Assembly: GCA_959599635.1 (NCBI GenBank)
Contig: CAUGJN010000018.1
Location: forward strand, 1 to 24,331
From: an uncultured Collinsella sp.
GTDB lineage: Bacteria > Actinomycetota > Coriobacteriia > Coriobacteriales > Coriobacteriaceae
Length of the DNA: 24,331 nucleotides
Direction: 5' to 3'
The position numbers and the translations under genes were made by a program. How positions within the stretch are numbered: position 1 is the stretch's first letter; every line of letters starts with the position of its first letter. Below the pieces are notes generated by a model. It was given only the letters and a program-made list of their open reading frames with translations. It made no database searches and was not told the origin of the DNA. Positions 17,090 through 23,071 of the stretch are shown piece after piece.

Positions 17090-17812
17090 ATGGGCTTCCT
17101 TGACGAGATTAAAAATAAGATGCACCTTGGCGGCCAGCAGGGTTATGACCAGGGCTATGGCCAGGATGACGACTACGGCTACGACGATGGCTACGACGAT
17201 GGCTATCAGAACAACGGCTACAGCGGTGCCTCGGGCGAGGGCTTCTATACCCAGGATGAGCCGAGCAACGGTCTGCTGGGCCAGACGCGCCGCGGTGAGG
17301 CCGAGTCTGTCGCGGTGTACACGCGCTCCGGTCAGCTGGTCGGCGATGACTCCCGTCATGCAACGACGTACAATCCGCCGTCGCGTTCGCAGGACAGTGT
17401 TGCGAGCGGTTATCGTCCTGGTGCCTATGACACGCCGTCGAGCTACGCCGAGAACACCCGCGCCCGTGCCGCCGCTGCACCCGCGCCTGCACCGAGCGAT
17501 GCCTCGGCCTATGCGAGCAATATCATCAACGCCACGCCGCAGCTGCCGGCCTATGTCCTGCGCCCCGAGAGCTATGACGACGTGGAGACCGTGGTGCGCC
17601 GCGTTCGCACCAAGCAGCCTGTCGCACTGATTTTTGTGGGCGTACGCACCGAAGTTGCCAAGCGCGTCTTGGACTTCTCTTACGGCTTTGCCTGCGGTCT
17701 GGGCGCCACGGTCAAGGAGGTAGGCGACCGCGTGTTCATGGTGCTGCCCGCCGGTTGCGAGGTCAAAGATTCCGATCTCAAGAAGCTTCGTGCCGACGGC
17801 TACCTTAAGTAA
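17090..17812 (+). CDS. sepF: Cell division protein SepF
   Basis: This 240-residue membrane anchor and bundler of FtsZ begins with the short amphipathic helix MGFLDEIKNKMHLG, the lipid-binding part. A 130-residue low-complexity linker follows, first rich in Tyr, Gly and Asp (repeated GYDDGYDDGY-type units, 17138-17222), then in Ala and Pro. The conserved SepF (DUF552) domain spans about residues 150-236, starting at LPAYVLRPESYDDVETVV. In actinobacteria without FtsA, SepF tethers FtsZ through its C-terminal peptide. The linker is longer than in Bacillus SepF (about 150 residues in total). AGAGGA lies seven bases before ATG. The next gene, yggT, is in the same frame, separated by TAA plus seven codons. 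Confidence 0.95.
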   Translation: MGFLDEIKNKMHLGGQQGYDQGYGQDDDYGYDDGYDDGYQNNGYSGASGEGFYTQDEPSNGLLGQTRRGEAESVAVYTRSGQLVGDDSRHATTYNPPSRSQDSVASGYRPGAYDTPSSYAENTRARAAAAPAPAPSDASAYASNIINATPQLPAYVLRPESYDDVETVVRRVRTKQPVALIFVGVRTEVAKRVLDFSYGFACGLGATVKEVGDRVFMVLPAGCEVKDSDLKKLRADGYLK

Positions 17813-17821
17813 AGACAAGAC

Positions 17822-17836
17822 GAGGAGATTCCCATC
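17822..17836 (+). promoter_or_regulatory. Ribosome site and AUC initiation codon of yggT
   Basis: GAGGAG, a six-base spacer, then ATC AAC ATC TAC. The spacing is ideal for initiation at ATC and for no canonical codon. Such starts (AUU, AUC, AUA) depend on initiation factor 3, as known for infC. Confidence 0.6.
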
Positions 17837-18115
17837 AACATCTACACTATCGTCCAGCTGGTCAACACGCTGTTCAACTTCTATTCCACGCTCATTGTCG
17901 TCTACTGCTTTATGACGTGGATTCCCATGAAGCAGGGTGGTTTGCTTCAGGATATTGCTGCGGTGCTCGATAGCGTGTGCGGTCCGTGGCTCAACCTGTT
18001 CCGTCGTTTCATCCCGCCGATGGGCGGTATCGATTTTTCGCCGGTCGTTGCGATTATTGCGTTGCAGTTGGTGCAGAGGCTGGTTCTGCAGCTTCTTATA
18101 GGTATACTCGTATAG
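17834..18115 (+). CDS. YggT family membrane protein, apparent AUC start
   Basis: This small integral membrane protein is about 93 residues with two hydrophobic helices, (Met)NIYTIVQLVNTLFNFY... and SPVVAIIALQLVQRLVLQLLIGILV, and the YggT-like middle YCFMTWIPM...LNLFRRFIPPMGGIDFSPVV. YggT proteins commonly sit between sepF and divIVA; the role is thought to concern division or osmotic tolerance. No ATG, GTG or TTG lies in frame between the sepF stop and ATG 17912, which would remove the first helix. GAGGAG (17822-17827) lies six bases before ATC 17834, so ATC is the likely start. A shorter 67-residue product from 17912 is the alternative. Confidence 0.85.
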   Translation: MNIYTIVQLVNTLFNFYSTLIVVYCFMTWIPMKQGGLLQDIAAVLDSVCGPWLNLFRRFIPPMGGIDFSPVVAIIALQLVQRLVLQLLIGILV

Positions 18116-18176
18116 AACTGACTTAGTAACTTACGTCGGGCGTGTAGCGCCGAGGCGATGAAAAAGGAGACTTGTT

Positions 18177-18851
18177 ATGGCTATTACCCCTGCAGACATC
18201 CAGGCTCAGACTTTCTCTGAGGCCAAGCGTGGCTACGATCCCGCCGAGGTCGACGTCTTCTTGGAGACGCTGTCCTCCGAGGTTGACGCTATGCTCGCTA
18301 AGATCGTCGACCTTAAGGGTCGCCTGACTGCTACCGAGCAGCAGCTTGCCGATGCGCAGGCTCAGCTTGCCCAGGCTCAGGATGCCACCGCCCAAGCCGT
18401 TCCTGCCGCCCCCGTGGCTGCTCCCGCCCCTGACTTCTCCGCTCAGGAGCGCCAGATTTCCGCTGCCCTGATCGCTGCCCAGCAGACCGCTGAGACCATC
18501 GTCAACGATGCCAACGAGAACGCTGAGCGTATCCGCAACGAGGCTGACGCTAAGGCACGCGAGGTTATCCGCCAGGCTCTGACCGAGAAGCAGGCCGAGC
18601 TCGAGGAAATCGATCGTCTCAAGGCTTCCCGCGAGGAGTTCAAGGCCGAGTACCTCAAGCTCATCCAGCACTTCATGGACGATGCCCAGAACTCCTTCCC
18701 GGCCGACCTCATGGCCTCCACGCCGGTCGGTTCTGCCGCTTCTCCTGCGGTGACTGTTCCCGCCGAGCCGCTGCCCGTCGCTGACCCGGTTGTCCCCGTG
18801 GCCGATCCCTTCGCCCCGATCGACAACTTTGCCGCCGACGACCTGGACTAG
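18177..18851 (+). CDS. divIVA: DivIVA domain protein
   Basis: This 224-residue coiled-coil scaffold binds negatively curved membrane at poles and septa. The N-terminal lipid-binding domain reads MAITPADIQAQTFSEAKRGYDPAEVDVFLETLSSEV, with the invariant F-x-x-x-x-x-G-Y-D/N-x-x-E-V-D-x-F-L pattern. Two coiled coils follow (about residues 36-70 and 95-165, Gln/Ala- and Glu-rich), joined by an Ala/Pro linker, then a disordered tail. AAGGAG (18164-18169) lies seven bases before ATG. The last gene of the division run, it is closed by a strong terminator. It is probably the actinobacterial pole/septum organiser (Wag31-like); essentiality is unknown. Confidence 0.92.
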   Translation: MAITPADIQAQTFSEAKRGYDPAEVDVFLETLSSEVDAMLAKIVDLKGRLTATEQQLADAQAQLAQAQDATAQAVPAAPVAAPAPDFSAQERQISAALIAAQQTAETIVNDANENAERIRNEADAKAREVIRQALTEKQAELEEIDRLKASREEFKAEYLKLIQHFMDDAQNSFPADLMASTPVGSAASPAVTVPAEPLPVADPVVPVADPFAPIDNFAADDLD

Positions 18852-18880
18852 CATCAGAGCTACAATCTAGTGTCCTTAAG

Positions 18881-18909
18881 AGGAGCTCGCACCTGCGGGC
18901 TCCTTTTTT
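18881..18909 (+). terminator. Intrinsic terminator after divIVA
   Basis: AGGAGCTCGC (18881-18890) pairs with GCGGGCTCCT (18895-18904) through one G-U, around an ACCT loop, and runs into six T. It closes the yggS-sepF-yggT-divIVA unit. Confidence 0.92.
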
Positions 18910-18929
18910 GTGGCTGTATACGGGTTGGG

Positions 18930-18973
18930 AAACAAAACGCCGAGCTCTGCATGCGATAGGACAGAACTCGGCG
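18930..18973 (-). terminator. Intrinsic terminator for the nitroreductase gene
   Basis: Arms CGCCGAG (18938-18944) and CTCGGCG (18967-18973), extended inward past one mismatch by TCTG/CAGA. On the minus strand the hairpin is followed by TTTTGTTT (18937-18930), so it faces the - strand gene upstream and stands tail to tail with the divIVA terminator. Confidence 0.8.
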
Positions 18974-18991
18974 AAGGGCGCGTGGTAAAAG

Positions 18992-19020
18992 GTAGTTTTT
19001 AAGGTATGTCTAAAAACTAC
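18992..19020. repeat. Perfect 10-base AT-rich inverted repeat at the nitroreductase 3' end
   Basis: GTAGTTTTTA (18992-19001) and TAAAAACTAC (19011-19020) flank a nine-base loop and include the stop codon of the nitroreductase. It could protect the mRNA 3' end or help termination; a proper terminator lies just beyond it. Confidence 0.7.
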
Positions 19021-19547
19021 TTGAGGAGGAAGTTGGAGAGGGGAATAGTGCGGGCCTCGCGATGCTCGGGATCGGCGATGTGGTCGGCGGGATAGCCACA
19101 GACGAGCATGTGATAGGGATAGACGCCCTTGGGCAGATTGAACTGCTCCTGTGCCACCTCAGGCTTAAAATGGCATACCCAGCACGTTCCCAGGCCCTGC
19201 TCGGTGGCCTCCATCATCATCTGGTCGCACACGATGGACGTATCGATTTCACTGGAATTCATCTGATCATACGGGCGCACCCAGGCATCATCGGTAACGC
19301 TGCAAATAAGGAAGATAAGCGGAGCGCCAAAGATAGACCCATCACGAGCAAACCGAGGCTGACAAGCAGCAGCCTTCTCCAACAGCTCAGGCGTATCCAG
19401 CACCATCACACGGGCTGGATGATTATTACAAGCAGAAGGAGCAATACGCCCAGCCTCAACAATGGCATCCACCACAGCCTGCTCCACAGCCCGATCCTCA
19501 AACTCGCGACAAGAATAACGACCCCGAGCCAAATCCAAATACGCCAT
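19017..19547 (-). CDS. Nitroreductase family protein
   Basis: This 176-residue FMN-dependent oxidoreductase of the nitroreductase fold begins LARGRYSCREFEDR, the R-x-S-x-R-x-F motif that contacts FMN phosphate. APSACNNHPARVMVL is the second FMN segment, and EATEQGLGTCWVCHF with the C-terminal VCGYPAD is the third. The substrate cannot be told from sequence; anaerobes use such enzymes on quinones, flavins or nitro compounds. ATG 19547 follows GGAGGG with seven bases between; the upstream TTG at 19562 lies before that site. It is monocistronic with its own terminator. Its 5' half uses many T-ending codons (GCT, CGT, GGT), unlike the C-rich codons of neighbours. Confidence 0.88.
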   Translation of the reverse strand: MAYLDLARGRYSCREFEDRAVEQAVVDAIVEAGRIAPSACNNHPARVMVLDTPELLEKAAACQPRFARDGSIFGAPLIFLICSVTDDAWVRPYDQMNSSEIDTSIVCDQMMMEATEQGLGTCWVCHFKPEVAQEQFNLPKGVYPYHMLVCGYPADHIADPEHREARTIPLSNFLLK

Positions 19548-19562
19548 AACCAAACCCTCCAA

Positions 19563-19715
19563 AGTCAGCGAATCAATCCAAGGTAAATCAAAAGGTACCC
19601 AAGGCTACGCTCAGCCAAACGCTCAGTGCAACCCCAAAGTATCCAATCGGGCATAAAGGGTCGCATCAGCCAAGCCACCACCACGCTCAAACCCTCAGCC
19701 AAGGTTCCAATGGCA
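19563..19715. other. Non-coding, G-poor spacer upstream of the nitroreductase
   Basis: No gene is seen here. The + strand is rich in A and C and poor in G. TCAGCCAA occurs three times (19611, 19666, 19695) and CCAAGG several times. It probably holds the nitroreductase promoter on the - strand; a GATACT -10-like motif is visible, but no convincing -35. Confidence 0.4.
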
Positions 19716-19821
19716 GTACGTAAGGGAGCGGGCCCGACCACTGATACCTTTTGAACGACTCTGCTTGCAGCCGGAGTGAAAAGGCATCAGTGGTCGGGCC
19801 CGCGACCGGTGGGATACGTAC
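19716..19821. repeat. Long inverted repeat with 25-base arms and outer 7-base arms
   Basis: The main arms (19728-19752 and 19779-19803) pair over 24 of 25 positions: GCGGGCCCGACCACTGAT with its exact complement, one A/C mismatch, then CCTTTT with AAAAGG. A 26-base loop holds a smaller stem. Outside, GTACGTA (19716-19722) and TACGTAC (19815-19821) add a second nested inverted repeat. No T run follows on either strand. It lies after the PiT/DUF47 operon and before the nitroreductase. It could be an unusual terminator, a structured RNA or a small non-autonomous mobile repeat. Confidence 0.85.
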
Positions 19822-19827
19822 GGCTAA

Positions 19828-20451
19828 TTAACTGTTCTTCATGACAATCGAATCCACGACATCGGCCACATTCTCGCAGCAGTCGGCGCAGTACTCCAGG
19901 AAGGCGTACACGTCACGCCAAGCGATGACCTCGAGCGGGTCCTTGCCGTTAACGTGCAGGTTACGCATGGCGTTGATATAGAGCTCGTCGGCCTCGGACT
20001 CGATGGTGTTGATCTGGATGACGAGCTCGCGCAGCGTTTTGGACTTGCGGTAGTTAGGCAGCTCGACCATCAGGTCTTTCATGGCGCGGCAGGCGTCGGT
20101 CACCTTGTGGGCGATCACGATGGCATCGGGATGGATGCTCTGGATGTTGGTGAAGTAGACGCGCTGCACGACGCCCTCGATGCGGTCGAGCACGGTGTCG
20201 AGCGAGCAGCTCATCAGGTCCAGATCCTCGCGCTCAAGCGGGGTGATAAAGGCGGTGAGCAGGGCGTCCTCAAGCTCATGGTGCTTCTTGTCGGCCGCAT
20301 GCTCGATCGCATGCATCTTGTCGAGCATATCGTGAATCTTTGCGGGATCGAAGTTCTCGAAAATCTTGGTAAGCAGCTCGGCGGCCTGGACGGCAAGGTC
20401 GGCGCAGGCGACGTAGTTGTCAAAGTAGAACGAATCGGGTTTCTTTGCCAT
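19828..20451 (-). CDS. DUF47 PhoU-like protein, PiT accessory
   Basis: This 207-residue all-helical cytoplasmic protein of the DUF47 (PhoU_div) family has heptad-rich helices and the charged core AIEHAADKKHHELEDALLTAF...PLEREDLDLMS...LDTVLDRIEGVVQR, with the E-x-x-A-D-x-x-x-H and D-D/T-V-L-D-R-I-E patterns typical of the family. Members are almost always encoded next to PiT transporters and are thought to gate or regulate them, possibly by binding metal through the acidic repeats. It follows the PiT gene by 67 bases, with AAAGGA seven bases before ATG. The long inverted repeat lies immediately downstream. Confidence 0.9.
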   Translation of the reverse strand: MAKKPDSFYFDNYVACADLAVQAAELLTKIFENFDPAKIHDMLDKMHAIEHAADKKHHELEDALLTAFITPLEREDLDLMSCSLDTVLDRIEGVVQRVYFTNIQSIHPDAIVIAHKVTDACRAMKDLMVELPNYRKSKTLRELVIQINTIESEADELYINAMRNLHVNGKDPLEVIAWRDVYAFLEYCADCCENVADVVDSIVMKNS

Positions 20452-20518
20452 GAGTGGGTCCTTTCGAGGCGAAGACGGGTGGGCGAGGTGTTACGGTCCG
20501 GATGGACGTTCGGTTTGA

Positions 20519-21568
20519 CTAGAGGAACATCATGAACAGCTTGGCCATGACAAAGCTGATGAGTCCGCAGGCGGGGAAGGTGAAGAACCAGGTGAACATC
20601 ATGTCCTTGACGACGCCGAAGTTGATGGCCGAGAGGCGTTTGACGGCACCGACGCCCATGATGGCGCAGGTCTTGATGTGCGTGGAGGACACGGGGATGC
20701 CGGTAAGGGTGGCAAGCAGCAGGTTCGCGGCGCCCGCCAGGTCGGCGGAGAAGCCCTGGTACTTTTCGAGCTTGACCATGCTCTGGCCAACGGACTTGAT
20801 GATGCGCTCGCCGCCCACGCTGGTGCCGATGCCCATGGTGGCCGAGCATAGCAGCATAATCCAGATGGGGATGCCGGCATCGCCGACGCTCGTCTGGCCG
20901 CTGGCAAAGGCCACGCCTAAAAAGAGCACGCCGATGAACTTCTGTCCATCCTGCGCGCCGTGCATAAAGCTCATGGCCGCAGCGCTCGCGATCTGAGCGT
21001 ATTTAAAGAAGACATTGGCACGTCGCCTGTTGGCGGCGGCGAAAAGAATCGAGACGAGCTTGCACAGGACCCAGCCCATGACAAAGCCCAGACCGATGGA
21101 GAGCGCCAGGCCGTAGATGACCTTCATCCACTCGTGGACGTTGACGCTGCTCGCACCGCCGAGGGCGATGGCGGCACCGGTCAGGCCGGCGATAAGGCTG
21201 TGGCTTTGCGAGGTGGGGATGCCAAAACGCGACGCTGTGGCGCCGTAGACGACGATGGAGAACAGCGCCGCGCACAGACAGGCGAGCGCCATGGTGCTGT
21301 TTCCGCCAAAGTCGACAATATGGGAGATGGTGTTGGCGACGCTCGCGTTAAAGTGCGTCATGATGAGCACGCCAAGGAAGTTGAATGTGGCACTCATGAG
21401 AATAGCGGCGCGGGCGGGCATGCAACGCGTAGTGACGCAGGTCGCGATGGCGTTGGGTGCGTCGGTCCATCCATTGACGAAGATGGCGCCGAGCGCGAGG
21501 ATCACGGTGACGGCAAGGACTGGGTTCGACACAAGTTGGCCGAGGAAGGTTGAGAACGTTACGTCCAT
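20519..21568 (-). CDS. pit: PiT family inorganic phosphate transporter
   Basis: This 349-residue polytopic permease is a low-affinity, ion-coupled phosphate importer (probably metal-phosphate with H+ or Na+). Both PiT repeats show their signatures: FVNGWTDAPNAIAT near residue 30 and GIPTSQSHSLIAGLTGAA in the middle, then MGIGTSVGGERIIKSVG and GIPVSSTHIKTCAIMGVG in the C-terminal half. About ten hydrophobic segments are seen. ATG 21568 has only a weak GAGAAAG site, whereas a near-perfect Shine-Dalgarno lies further up before a three-codon frame that ends in TAA. Paired with DUF47 downstream, it forms a phosphate system separate from Pst. Confidence 0.94.
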   Translation of the reverse strand: MDVTFSTFLGQLVSNPVLAVTVILALGAIFVNGWTDAPNAIATCVTTRCMPARAAILMSATFNFLGVLIMTHFNASVANTISHIVDFGGNSTMALACLCAALFSIVVYGATASRFGIPTSQSHSLIAGLTGAAIALGGASSVNVHEWMKVIYGLALSIGLGFVMGWVLCKLVSILFAAANRRRANVFFKYAQIASAAAMSFMHGAQDGQKFIGVLFLGVAFASGQTSVGDAGIPIWIMLLCSATMGIGTSVGGERIIKSVGQSMVKLEKYQGFSADLAGAANLLLATLTGIPVSSTHIKTCAIMGVGAVKRLSAINFGVVKDMMFTWFFTFPACGLISFVMAKLFMMFL

Positions 21569-21598
21569 ATATGGGCTTTCTCGAAGTTTGCAGGCACG

Positions 21599-21630
21599 TT
21601 ACAGAAACATGATAAATCGTATCACCTCCT
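21599..21630 (-). promoter_or_regulatory. Leader of the PiT gene: strong Shine-Dalgarno and three-codon minicistron
   Basis: On the - strand AGGAGGTGAT (21630-21621), nearly the full complement of the 16S rRNA tail, precedes ATG TTT CTG TAA (21610-21599). This tiny frame is in phase with the PiT gene, whose ATG comes ten codons after the TAA. Either it is a regulatory minicistron with re-initiation, or a stop codon has cut a longer original N terminus. Confidence 0.55.
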
Positions 21631-21781
21631 GCGGGTTTCTTTACCGAGTTCTGATGGGAGCAGTGAATTTTTTGGCACTAAAAATGAATATTAGCCCTGT
21701 TGACCGTGGGTGTTCTTTTTGCTAACACACCATGAGGACACGTGCGCGCGCCCCAACACCCCAAAACCACAGCCTGTTCGC

Positions 21782-21811
21782 TTTACAACATGCAAACATG
21801 CGTTCGATAAT
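21782..21811 (+). promoter_or_regulatory. Candidate sigma-A promoter giving a leaderless transcript
   Basis: TTTACA (21782-21787), 18 bases, then GATAAT (21806-21811). The expected start near 21818 is one base before ATG 21819, so the mRNA would have almost no 5' leader. A second weaker pair, TTGACC (21700-21705) and TAACAC (21723-21728), lies upstream. Confidence 0.45.
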
Positions 21812-21818
21812 AGGAGGC

Positions 21819-22157
21819 ATGGAATATCGACAGACAGATGGCAAAACTCGGCGCGTGCACAAGCAGTATGTGGACGTCGTGGCTCGCATCCTCGCGGGCG
21901 GACAGGTCGTGCCGGTCACCGTCTGCTGGGTCGACGGTCGTTGCTTTACGATTGACGAGATTGTCTCGACCACTGGGTTTGGCCTGACGGTTCACGGCAT
22001 TCGTACGGCAACCTATAAGGTGCGTTTTGGCGGGCACGCGACCGAGTTGTATCTGGAGGACCAGACGCGCGAGCGGGCGGATGGCTCGCAGGCACACGTG
22101 ATGCGTTGGTGGGTGTGGGCGTTCGACCGAACACTCGAGAGCGAGCGCCGCAGGTAA
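21819..22157 (+). CDS. Uncharacterised small protein (113 aa)
   Basis: No firm family or function is recognised. The 112-113 residue product has no signal peptide or membrane helix. The pattern VPVTVCWVDGRCFTIDEIVS, then a beta-rich stretch (YKVRFGGHATELYLEDQ), then RWWVWAFD, resembles small uncharacterised actinobacterial and clostridial proteins of the form W-x-D-G-R-x-Y/F-x-I-D...RWFV, suggesting a small beta-sheet fold (inference). ATG 21819 has AGGAGG only one base upstream, too close to work normally, and the promoter position suggests a leaderless mRNA. ATG 21798 and 21732 are in frame but poorly placed. It is divergent from pit, with the BI-1 gene 80 bases downstream. Confidence 0.7.
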   Translation: MEYRQTDGKTRRVHKQYVDVVARILAGGQVVPVTVCWVDGRCFTIDEIVSTTGFGLTVHGIRTATYKVRFGGHATELYLEDQTRERADGSQAHVMRWWVWAFDRTLESERRR

Positions 22158-22175
22158 GAACGCGTGGCGTTCGGG

Positions 22176-22181
22176 TACAAT
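22176..22181 (+). promoter_or_regulatory. Possible -10 element for the BI-1 family gene
   Basis: TACAAT lies about 57 bases before the ATG in the short gap after the small gene. No convincing -35 is present at the right distance, so the assignment is tentative. Confidence 0.3.
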
Positions 22182-22237
22182 GGCAGGAAACTTGTCAGCT
22201 ACGGCGCCGTCGCGGTGCTTTTTGAAAGGACGAAATT

Positions 22238-22933
22238 ATGAACGATATCCAGGGCTATCAGAATGGCCCCATCGAGACCGGCGCAAGCCGTGCCAAGGAG
22301 ATGTCGCCGCGCGCGTACAACCTTGTCATGTCTGCTCTGATCTTTTTGGGCTTTTGCGCCATGGGCGCCGGTGCTTACTTTACGAGCACCATGTCGTTTG
22401 CGCGCATGATGATGAGCGGCGCCGCTTTGCCGCTGGTCTTTGGCTCATTTATTTTGACCATCGTCGGCATGGTCATGATGTCGGCTGCTGCCAGCAAACA
22501 GTCCGTGGGCCTGTCACTCGTGGGCTACGTGGTCTTTGCGAGCACCTTTGGCCTGACGGCGTCGTTTGGTCTTGCCAACTACGACCTGCCTACCATTAAC
22601 ACCGCCTTTATCGCCACGGCCGCCATCACCTTTGTCTTTGGTGCGCTGGGCGTGACCTTCCCCAAGTTCTTCCAGCGTGTGTATGGCATTGGTTTTGGCA
22701 TCCTGCTTGCCACGATTCTGGTCGAGATCGTGCTGATGTTCATGGGTGTTTCGCAGTCCATCACCGACCTGATCGTGATCGTGGTGTTCGCCGGCTTCAT
22801 CGGCTACGACACCTATGTGGCCACGACGGTGCCGCCCACGCTGCCCAACGCCGTGCTCATGGCATCCAACCTGTTCGTGGACATCATCAACGTGTTCCTG
22901 CGTATCCTGAATATCCTTGGTCGTCGCGACTAG
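22238..22933 (+). CDS. Bax inhibitor-1 / YccA family membrane protein
   Basis: This 231-residue integral membrane protein has a polar head of about 30 residues and seven hydrophobic helices. The C-terminal half is diagnostic of the BI-1 (TMBIM/UPF0005) family: FAGFIGYDTYVA with the conserved aspartate, then LFVDIINVFLRILNILGRRD, matching the L-x-x-D-x-I-N-x-F-x-x-x-L-x-x-L-G-x-R ending. Bacterial relatives include a pH-sensitive calcium leak channel and the FtsH-associated YccA; the role here is unknown. GAAAGGA lies seven bases before ATG. It is a single-gene unit ended by a strong terminator. Confidence 0.9.
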   Translation: MNDIQGYQNGPIETGASRAKEMSPRAYNLVMSALIFLGFCAMGAGAYFTSTMSFARMMMSGAALPLVFGSFILTIVGMVMMSAAASKQSVGLSLVGYVVFASTFGLTASFGLANYDLPTINTAFIATAAITFVFGALGVTFPKFFQRVYGIGFGILLATILVEIVLMFMGVSQSITDLIVIVVFAGFIGYDTYVATTVPPTLPNAVLMASNLFVDIINVFLRILNILGRRD

Positions 22934-22978
22934 CGGCGAATTGCCGCGATGCTTGCTGTGCGTGTAAATCGATGCGAA

Positions 22979-23005
22979 AGGCGGTCCTTCGGGGCCGTCT
23001 TTTTT
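22979..23005 (+). terminator. Intrinsic terminator after the BI-1 gene
   Basis: AGGCGGTCC (22979-22987) pairs with GGGCCGTCT (22992-23000) through two G-U pairs around a TTCG tetraloop, followed by a T run. It is compact and typical. Confidence 0.92.
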
Positions 23006-23071
23006 GTACGCGGCGGGGTATCATGGATGGGAAAAGCCGATAGCGGCAGAGACCGAGAAAGGTGACCACTT

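Noticed and set aside
17138..17222. Short tandem repeats considered as a CRISPR or tandem-repeat locus
   Set aside because: They are in-frame codon repeats of the SepF linker, with no regular spacers.
18103..18108. TATACT within the end of yggT as the divIVA promoter
   Set aside because: The -10 match is good, but no acceptable -35 or extended -10 is present. divIVA may be co-transcribed from upstream, so this was not called.
19728..19803. Long inverted repeat considered as insertion sequence ends
   Set aside because: The arms are only 26 bases apart and no transposase lies in or near them, so an autonomous element is excluded. A tiny non-autonomous element remains possible and is listed as a finding.
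19062..21553. Several + strand frames opposite the nitroreductase, DUF47 and PiT genes
   Set aside because: All are antisense to recognisable proteins and lack ribosome sites; the - strand genes explain the region.
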